From contig CACEKE010000002.1 in the NCBI GenBank assembly GCA_902560075.1, positions 62,001 to 126,000 on the forward strand: DNA of 64,000 bases, in the 5' to 3' direction. Positions 58,898-64,000 of this stretch are shown here, piece by piece. How positions within the stretch are numbered: the first letter of the stretch is position 1; each line of letters opens with the position of its first letter. The translations under genes were made by a program, and so were the position numbers. The stretch is from an uncultured Pelagibacteraceae bacterium. Its GTDB lineage: Bacteria > Pseudomonadota > Alphaproteobacteria > Pelagibacterales > Pelagibacteraceae. The notes below the pieces were generated by a model, which was not told the origin of the DNA, searched no databases, and was given only the letters and a program-made list of their open reading frames with translations.

Positions 58898-59454
58898 AAA
58901 TTAACGCTAACGAAATAAAAGTTGGAATGTTACTCGAGTATAAAGGTGACCTTTGGGAAGTTTTAAAAACTCAACATGTTAAACCAGGTAAAGGTGGAGC
59001 ATTTAATCAAGTTGAAATGAAAAATTTAAGTAGCGGAACAAAATTAAATGAAAGGTTCAGATCGAGTGAAAATGTTGAAAAAGCTATGATTGAAGAATTA
59101 AAATTTTCCTATTTGTATGAGGATCAGAATAGTTTAATTTTTATGGATTTAAATTCTTTTGAACAAATAAGTGTAGGAAAAAAAATTATTGGAGATAAAA
59201 GTCTTTTGTTAAGTGAGAACCTTGAGGTAACTATTAGATTTCATAACGAAAAACCAATATCTATAGAATTACCAAAACATATTGATTGCGAAATAATTTC
59301 TACAGATGCAGCTATTAAAGGCCAAACAGTTTCGTCCTCTTATAAACCAGCAATATTAAATAATAATTTAAAAGTTCAAGTTCCACCTTTTATAAATTCC
59401 GGAGACAAAATAACTATTGATACTAGAACATTAGAATACGTCAAAAAGGTTTAA
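58894..59454 (+). CDS. efp: Elongation factor P
   Basis: EF-P relieves ribosome stalling at polyproline stretches. Three beta-barrel domains are expected from the 186-residue length. The modification loop HVKPGKGGAFNQVEMKNL has Lys33 at the position lysylated by EpmA in other bacteria. The C-terminal INSGDKITIDTRTLEYVKKV is the family signature. It follows thiE with a four-base overlap and precedes suhB by two bases. Confidence 0.96.
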   Translation: MKINANEIKVGMLLEYKGDLWEVLKTQHVKPGKGGAFNQVEMKNLSSGTKLNERFRSSENVEKAMIEELKFSYLYEDQNSLIFMDLNSFEQISVGKKIIGDKSLLLSENLEVTIRFHNEKPISIELPKHIDCEIISTDAAIKGQTVSSSYKPAILNNNLKVQVPPFINSGDKITIDTRTLEYVKKV

Positions 59455-59456
59455 TT

Positions 59457-60197
59457 ATGAATTCTATTTCCCCTAATTTAAATCTGATGATTAAAGCATG
59501 CGAAAAGGCGTCTAAAATTTTGATAAGAGATTTTGGTGAATTAGAAAATCTTCAAGTCTCTAAAAAAGGACCGAAAGATTTTGTAACCAATTCCGATAAA
59601 AAAACTGAAAAAGTATTAATAAATGAGTTGACTAAAAATAAAAAAAAATACTCTATACTTTCAGAGGAAATAGGGTTTATTAAAAATGATGATAATGATT
59701 ACATTTGGGTCATAGATCCTATTGATGGTACTACAAATTTTCTTCATGGAATTCCACATTTTTGTATTTCGATAGGTTTAAAATTTAAAGATGAAATAAT
59801 ATCAGGAATAATATTTGATCCTATAAAAAATGAAATATTCTATGCAGAGAAAAATCAGGGAGCCTTCTTTAATAATCATAGAATTCGTGTTTCAAAAAGA
59901 AAAAATCTAGATGAATGCCTATTTGCAACTAACAAAAATGGTTTATTATCTACAGATTTGAATGCTAGGATATTTGGTAGTGCTGCACTTGATCTAGCAT
60001 ACGTGGCTTCTGGAAGAATAGATGGATATTTTCAAAATGGTTTGAATTTGTGGGATATCGCTGCAGGAACTTTAATAGTAAAAGAAGCTGGAGGTATAGT
60101 TAATAATTATGATTTAGAAAAAACAAATAATATAAAATTAGTTGCATCTAGCGAAAATATTAACCAAAAAATGCTAAAAAGTCTGAATAAGTTTTAA
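59457..60197 (+). CDS. suhB: Inositol monophosphatase family protein (SuhB-like)
   Basis: IMPase-family enzymes hydrolyse inositol or related sugar phosphates with Mg2+; SuhB also joins transcription antitermination complexes in E. coli. Motifs are [24 protein letters not shown], the metal site [18 protein letters not shown], and the C-terminal [18 protein letters not shown]. At 246 residues it is full length. efp-suhB adjacency is common in alphaproteobacteria. The exact substrate is not determined. Confidence 0.92.
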   Translation: MNSISPNLNLMIKACEKASKILIRDFGELENLQVSKKGPKDFVTNSDKKTEKVLINELTKNKKKYSILSEEIGFIKNDDNDYIWVIDPIDGTTNFLHGIPHFCISIGLKFKDEIISGIIFDPIKNEIFYAEKNQGAFFNNHRIRVSKRKNLDECLFATNKNGLLSTDLNARIFGSAALDLAYVASGRIDGYFQNGLNLWDIAAGTLIVKEAGGIVNNYDLEKTNNIKLVASSENINQKMLKSLNKF

Positions 60198-60232
60198 TTG
60201 TTTTTGTCAAATCTTTTGTTATAAGTCGCGAT

Positions 60233-60460
60233 ATGAAAAAAAAAATACACCCAAATTATCATAAAATTAAAGTCGAGATGACTGATGGAAGTCAATTTGA
60301 GACAATGTCGACTTGGGGAAATGAAAATGATGTTTTAAAACTTGAGATAGATCCAAAGTCACATTCTGCTTGGACCGGTGGTAAGCAAAAATTACTTGAT
60401 AAAGGTAGAGTGAGTAAATTTAATCAAAAATTTAAAAATTTTAGATCTGAGAATAAGTAA
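60233..60460 (+). CDS. rpmE: 50S ribosomal protein L31 (zinc-free form)
   Basis: The 75-residue protein starts [29 protein letters not shown] and ends with [21 protein letters not shown], the alphaproteobacterial L31 pattern. The four zinc-binding cysteines of the C+ type are absent, so it is the zinc-independent form. Its stop overlaps the trcR start (TAATG). Confidence 0.93.
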   Translation: MKKKIHPNYHKIKVEMTDGSQFETMSTWGNENDVLKLEIDPKSHSAWTGGKQKLLDKGRVSKFNQKFKNFRSENK

Positions 60461-61038
60461 TGTCTAAGGCACCTTTAATGCCAATGGCAACCGCCCTTTG
60501 GTTAGTTGAGAATACAACTTTAACTTTTAAACAAATCGCTGAGTTTTGTAAAATGCACGAAGTTGAAATACAAGGTATTGCAGATGGTGAGGTTGGCAAA
60601 GGAATAGTTGCGTATAATCCGATAATGTCCGGGCAATTAACAAGAGATGAAATTGAACTTTCTTCAAAAGATGAAAGCAGACCTCTAAACTTGAAAACTG
60701 ATGATATTGATTTTGAAGTTGAAGAAAAAAAAATTAAAAAATATGTACCTTTATCAAAAAGACAAGATAAACCTGATGCAGCTTTATGGTTAATTAGACA
60801 ACACACATCTCTTAAAGATTCTCAAATTTCAAAATTAGTCGGAATAACAACAAATTCTGTTTCATCGATAAGAAATAAAAGTTATTGGAACTATAATAAT
60901 TTAAATCCTAAAGATCCTGTTGCTATGGGTTTATTTAATCAAAAGGATTTAATTCTTGCCTTAGAAAAGGCCGAAAGAAGGATTAAGAGAGAGAAAAAAA
61001 CTAAAGAAAAGTTAAATTTATCAAGAAATAATAATTAA
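60460..61038 (+). CDS. trcR: Cell cycle transcriptional regulator TrcR (DUF1013 family)
   Basis: This 192-residue protein matches the alphaproteobacterial DUF1013/TrcR family. It opens with PLMPMATALWLVENTTLTFKQIAEFCKMHEVEIQGIADGEVGKGI, which has a helix-turn-helix-like pattern, and contains LSKRQDKPDAALWLIRQHTSLKDSQISKLVGITTNSVSSIRN, a second HTH-like unit. TrcR has been linked to cell-cycle gene expression in alphaproteobacteria; its targets here are unknown. The lysine-rich tail suggests nucleic-acid binding. Confidence 0.85.
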   Translation: MSKAPLMPMATALWLVENTTLTFKQIAEFCKMHEVEIQGIADGEVGKGIVAYNPIMSGQLTRDEIELSSKDESRPLNLKTDDIDFEVEEKKIKKYVPLSKRQDKPDAALWLIRQHTSLKDSQISKLVGITTNSVSSIRNKSYWNYNNLNPKDPVAMGLFNQKDLILALEKAERRIKREKKTKEKLNLSRNNN

Positions 61039-61085
61039 TAATTAATAGACAAATTATATTTTAGATGTTACTTAATCACTTTTTT

Positions 61086-61090
61086 GGAGG
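61086..61090 (+). promoter_or_regulatory. Perfect Shine-Dalgarno GGAGG of rpsU
   Basis: GGAGG lies five bases before an in-frame ATT at 61096-61098. This spacing would be suitable for initiation at ATT, while the TTG proposed by the ORF track (61084) overlaps the GGAGG itself and has no upstream Shine-Dalgarno. Confidence 0.65.
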
Positions 61091-61095
61091 TTGCT

Positions 61096-61290
61096 ATTAA
61101 AATAGAGGTTAAAGATAATAACGTTGAACAGGCTCTTAGAGTTTTAAAAAGAAAACTTCAGAGGGATGGTTTTTTTAAAATTGTTAAATTAAAAAATAAC
61201 TATGAGAAACCTTCGGAAAAAAAGAAAAGAATACTTCAAGAAAATATTAAAAGAGTAAAAAAACTTAACAAGTTAAGAAATAGAATTTAA
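61096..61290 (+). CDS. rpsU: 30S ribosomal protein S21 (apparent ATT start)
   Basis: S21 sits on the 30S platform near the anti-Shine-Dalgarno helix and promotes initiation. The core VKDNNVEQALRVLKRKLQRDGFFKIVKLKNNYEKPSEKKKR matches S21 and a Lys-rich tail ends LNKLRNRI. No ATG or GTG precedes the core in frame. Initiation at ATT (61096) would give MKIEVKDNNVEQALR, aligning with usual S21 N-termini and placing GGAGG five bases upstream. The ORF-track TTG start adds four residues. tRNA-fMet follows three bases after the stop. Confidence 0.88.
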   Translation: MKIEVKDNNVEQALRVLKRKLQRDGFFKIVKLKNNYEKPSEKKKRILQENIKRVKKLNKLRNRI

Positions 61291-61293
61291 AAT

Positions 61294-61370
61294 CGCGGGG
61301 TGGAGCAGTCTGGTAGCTCGCAAGGCTCATAACCTTGAGGTCGGCGGTTCAAATCCGTCCCCCGCAACCA
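61294..61370 (+). tRNA. Initiator tRNA-fMet (anticodon CAT)
   Basis: The 77-base tRNA includes encoded CCA. The acceptor CGCGGGG/CCCCGCA has the initiator-specific C1-A72 mismatch, and the A11-U24 pair is also initiator type. The anticodon stem CAAGG/CCTTG encloses CTCATAA. Positions 29-41 are A-U instead of the usual first G-C of the three-GC motif, while 30-40 and 31-39 remain G-C. It follows rpsU directly and ends one base before the convergent transaldolase-family stop. Confidence 0.96.
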
Positions 61371-61371
61371 A

Positions 61372-62067
61372 TTATTTCAGTTTAAATTTAGATTTTCTGC
61401 TATCTAGCAAAAAAGCCTTCACTGTTGAAATAGTCAGAGTTGAAAAACTATTTCCAAACTTTTTAATTTTTTCAATTATTGATGGTGGTACGGTAATGAT
61501 ATGACAGCCTAACTGTTTTGCCCTGGTAAAATTGTAAGCTTCTCTAGTACTAGCCCATAATATTTTAACGTTTTTATAACTTTTAGCATAATTTAAGCTT
61601 TTTTTAATCTCAGGTATTGGGTCCTTACCAGCATCAGACATTCTACCTGCAAATATTGATATAATAACTTTAGTTTTTTTATCTATCTTATTTAAAATTT
61701 TTTTAGTTTGCTTTGCAGTGTAAACGGCGGTTATATTTAGTTTTACTTTTTGCTGGTTAAGCTGTTTAATTACACTTCCGGTGAATTTCCCTTTTGAGTT
61801 TACAATTGGAACTTTGACATAAACATTTTTTCCCCAGCTATTTATTTTTTTTCCTTGTATAATCATATTTTTTTCGTCATCTGCAAAAACTTCAAAAGAA
61901 ATAGGTTTTTTTGTTATCTTAAGTAATTCTTTACAATATTTTTGATAATTTTTTGCTCCTGCTTTTCGCATTAAACTTGGATTAGTTGTAAATCCATTAA
62001 CAATATTTTTTTTGTTATAAATTTTTATTATTTTTTTGTCTGCTATATCGCAATAAATTTTAGTCAA
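61372..62067 (-). CDS. Transaldolase / fructose-6-phosphate aldolase family protein
   Basis: The 231-residue single-domain barrel resembles TalC/MipB. IYCDIADKKII and IVNGFTTNPSLMRKAG open it; the Schiff-base Lys lies in NVYVKVPIV (Lys85), and NITAVYTAKQTKKIL and IISIFAGRMSDAGKDP follow. Whether it works as transaldolase or aldolase is not clear from sequence. It would complement tkt at 53 kb for the non-oxidative pentose phosphate route. pntB lies one base upstream on the same strand. Confidence 0.85.
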   Translation of the reverse strand: MTKIYCDIADKKIIKIYNKKNIVNGFTTNPSLMRKAGAKNYQKYCKELLKITKKPISFEVFADDEKNMIIQGKKINSWGKNVYVKVPIVNSKGKFTGSVIKQLNQQKVKLNITAVYTAKQTKKILNKIDKKTKVIISIFAGRMSDAGKDPIPEIKKSLNYAKSYKNVKILWASTREAYNFTRAKQLGCHIITVPPSIIEKIKKFGNSFSTLTISTVKAFLLDSRKSKFKLK

Positions 62068-62068
62068 T

Positions 62069-63463
62069 TTATAGACTCTTTATTATATCTTCAGTCATCT
62101 TTTTTGCATCTGCAAATAACATTAAGGTATTATCTCTATAAAAAAGGTCATTATCTATGCCTGCATAACCAGGTGACAAACTTCTTTTTACAAATAAGAC
62201 TGATTTTGATTTCTCTACATCTAGTATTGGCATACCGTAAATAGGAGATTGTGGATCAGACTTTGCAACTGGGTTAGTGACATCATTAGCTCCAATGACA
62301 TATGCAACATCACAATTTGCAAAATCATTATTTATTTCCTCTAATTCGAAGACTTCATCGTATGGGACATTAGCCTCAGCTAATAAGACATTCATATGAC
62401 CTGGCATTCTTCCAGCAACAGGATGAATTGCGTATGTTACTTTAACACCATTTTTTTTTAAAGCATCTACCATTTCTCTTAAAGCATGCTGCGCTTGTGC
62501 TACAGCCATGCCGTAACCTGGAACAATAATTACTGAAGATGCATTCTTCATTAAAAATGCCGCGTCATCTGAGTTTCCGCTCTTAACTGGCTTTTGCTCT
62601 TTTGAGGATGACTTAAGTGACTCCTCTGTAGCTCCCCATCCACCAAGTATCACATTGAAAAAAGATCTATTCATTCCTTTGCACATTATATATGATAAAA
62701 TCGCTCCGGATGAACCAACCAAAGCACCTGTAATTATTAAGGCACTATTCTCAAGCGTGAAACCAATACCAGCGGCTGCCCATCCTGAATAAGAATTTAA
62801 CATAGATATTACAACTGGCATATCTGCACCACCAATTGGAATAATCAATAAAATACCTACTAAAAATGAGATCGTTATTATTGTCCAAAATAAATTATTA
62901 TCTTGCGTCACACATAGATAATAAATTAAACCCACAAGAGATAAACCAAGTAGTAAATTTAAATAATGTTGTCCTACAAATGTTATTGGCGATCCAGACA
63001 TTATTCCCCTTAACTTTAAGAAAGCGATGATGGATCCTGTAAAAGTTATTGCGCCTATCGATGCTCCTAAAGACATTTCAATTAGGCTAGCAATTTTAAT
63101 ACTACCAACTGTTCCAAGACCGAAAACCTCTGGATTTAAAAATGCGGAAATGGCAACAAAAACAGCGGCTAGTCCAACTAAGCTATGAAAACCTGCAACT
63201 AACTCTGGCATTGCTGTCATAGGAATTTTAAAAGCGATAAAGGCTCCAATTGACCCACCAATAAGTAGAAAAACAATTAGATAAAGGAAACCTGTTGAGA
63301 AATTACCTACAGACAAGATAGTAACACTCACAGCGATTGCCATACCAACAATACCAAATAAGTTACCTCGTCTTGATGTCTCAGGTGAAGATAGGCCTCT
63401 TAATGCTAATATGAATAAAACTCCTGAAATTAGATAGAAAATCGCTAATATATTTGCTGTCAT
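62069..63463 (-). CDS. pntB: NAD(P) transhydrogenase subunit beta
   Basis: PntB carries much of the proton channel and the NADP(H)-binding domain III of the energy-linked transhydrogenase. About nine membrane segments occupy residues 1-270. Domain III begins near residue 305 and has ASSVIIVPGYGMAVAQAQHALREM, HPVAGRMPGHMNVLLAEANVPYDEV, VIGANDVTNPVAKSDPQSPIYGMPIL and VKRSLSPGYAGIDNDLFY. At 464 residues it is full length. It follows pntAb by two bases. Confidence 0.97.
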   Translation of the reverse strand: MTANILAIFYLISGVLFILALRGLSSPETSRRGNLFGIVGMAIAVSVTILSVGNFSTGFLYLIVFLLIGGSIGAFIAFKIPMTAMPELVAGFHSLVGLAAVFVAISAFLNPEVFGLGTVGSIKIASLIEMSLGASIGAITFTGSIIAFLKLRGIMSGSPITFVGQHYLNLLLGLSLVGLIYYLCVTQDNNLFWTIITISFLVGILLIIPIGGADMPVVISMLNSYSGWAAAGIGFTLENSALIITGALVGSSGAILSYIMCKGMNRSFFNVILGGWGATEESLKSSSKEQKPVKSGNSDDAAFLMKNASSVIIVPGYGMAVAQAQHALREMVDALKKNGVKVTYAIHPVAGRMPGHMNVLLAEANVPYDEVFELEEINNDFANCDVAYVIGANDVTNPVAKSDPQSPIYGMPILDVEKSKSVLFVKRSLSPGYAGIDNDLFYRDNTLMLFADAKKMTEDIIKSL

Positions 63464-63465
63464 TT

Positions 63466-63774
63466 CTATTTATCTTTCTTTTTCTTTTTATACATTGCTA
63501 ACATTCTTTGTGTTACAAGGAATCCTCCAAAAATGTTTACTGCTGCTAAAACTATTGCTAAAAAACCATAAATATTTGAAACCTCAAATATTTTAATATT
63601 ATCTCCTGCTAATGCTGCAATTATTGCTCCTACAATTATTACTGAAGAAATTGCATTTGTGACAGACATCAAAGGCGTATGTAAAGAGGGTGTTACACTC
63701 CAAACTACATAGTACCCTACAAAAATCGACAAAATAAAAATACTTAATCTAAATATAAAGGGATCTATTTCCAT
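63466..63774 (-). CDS. pntAb: NAD(P) transhydrogenase subunit alpha part 2
   Basis: This 102-residue protein is the membrane part of the split alpha subunit. Three hydrophobic segments are visible: FIFRLSIFILSIFVGYYVVW, ISSVIIVGAIIAALAG and VSNIYGFLAIVLAAVNIFGGFLVTQRML. The SVTPSLHTPLMSVTNAIS loop is typical. It shows the enzyme here is the three-gene PntAA-PntAB-PntB form. Its start lies one base after the pntAa stop. Confidence 0.95.
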   Translation of the reverse strand: MEIDPFIFRLSIFILSIFVGYYVVWSVTPSLHTPLMSVTNAISSVIIVGAIIAALAGDNIKIFEVSNIYGFLAIVLAAVNIFGGFLVTQRMLAMYKKKKKDK

Positions 63775-63775
63775 A

Positions 63776-64000
63776 CTATTTAACCAATGTTTTACTTACT
63801 ATCTCATCCTCTAAGTTTATGTTAATTTTTTTATTATCTTTATCATAAAGATTCAGAACAAAATTAAACAAATTTTTTGCGTATAAATTTGAAGCAGATG
63901 TTGGTAATTTATTTAAAATTGTACTTTCACCAACAATTGTAACACCATTTTTTTCTATAATTTTGTCAGCCTCAGTAAATGCAGCATTTCCACCCTGTGA
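63776..64000 (-). CDS. pntAa: NAD(P) transhydrogenase subunit alpha part 1 (partial, C-terminal end)
   Basis: The frame is open to the right edge and stops at TAG (63776-63778). The visible 74 residues include GGNAAFTEADKIIEKNGVTIVGES and KLPTSASNLYAKNLFNFVLNL, matching the C-terminus of the soluble NAD-binding PntAA subunit. The rest of the gene lies outside the window. It is the first known gene of the pntAa-pntAb-pntB run on this strand. Confidence 0.93.
   Translation of the reverse strand, partial: SQGGNAAFTEADKIIEKNGVTIVGESTILNKLPTSASNLYAKNLFNFVLNLYDKDNKKININLEDEIVSKTLVK

Overview
The window reads as a streamlined, AT-rich marine alphaproteobacterial chromosome, most likely SAR11 (Pelagibacterales, 'Candidatus Pelagibacter' or a close relative). 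This is inferred from the heavy A/T bias and lysine/asparagine-rich proteins, spacers that are usually 0-50 bp, many ATGA or TAATG gene overlaps, a circularly permuted alphaproteobacterial two-piece tmRNA gene, and alphaproteobacterial gene neighbourhoods (hflK-hflC-DUF2065-degP, xseB-ispA-dxs, tolQRAB-pal-cpoB, TrcR/DUF1013). No database search was possible, so species-level assignment is not claimed.

Layout. 1-10 kb (minus strand): partial mreB preceded by leuA, then the branched-chain amino acid genes ilvC, ilvN and ilvB, then miaA and a membrane proteolysis unit (degP-type protease, DUF2065, hflC, hflK). 10-11.8 kb: mrp (+) and thyX (-), convergent. 11.8-18.3 kb: an accessory-looking block of even higher A/T content: a polytopic membrane protein, a family 2 glycosyltransferase, a GNAT-like protein, a YdjC-type deacetylase, a fused class II glutaminase/N-acetyl-sugar amidotransferase and a VTT/DedA-like membrane protein. 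It probably builds or edits a surface glycan or glycolipid. 18.3-18.7 kb: permuted ssrA (tmRNA) and tRNA-Leu(GAG). 18.7-20.6 kb: nadA-nadC. 20.6-27 kb (minus): ppdK, glyS, glyQ and an S49 peptidase. 27-33 kb: isoprenoid and cofactor genes (ispB, pdxH, aroC, dxs, ispA, xseB). 32.9-37.4 kb (plus): Sua5, an ABC-2 exporter pair, rluD and rpoH, with tRNA-Arg(UCG) on the minus strand. 37.4-46.4 kb (minus): purA, thiD, glmM, folP, ftsH, tilS, cpoB, pal. 46.5-53.1 kb (minus): tolB, tolA, tolR, tolQ, a RuvC-like nuclease, yebC, ymdB, 5-formyl-THF cyclo-ligase, zapA and a coiled-coil protein. 53.2-61.4 kb (plus): tkt-gap-pgk-fba-thiE-efp-suhB, rpmE-trcR, rpsU and tRNA-fMet. 61.4-64 kb (minus): a transaldolase-family protein and pntB-pntAb-pntAa (partial).

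Most of the window is core metabolism and cell envelope maintenance. The least ordinary parts are the glycan block between thyX and ssrA with its fused amidotransferase, an apparent AUU start codon for rpsU beside an initiator tRNA with an A29-U41 pair, a divergent RuvC-like nuclease where ruvCAB would be expected, and a hairpin abutting the ilvB start codon. I found no CRISPR array, transposase, integrase, prophage or rRNA operon. No defence system was recognised.
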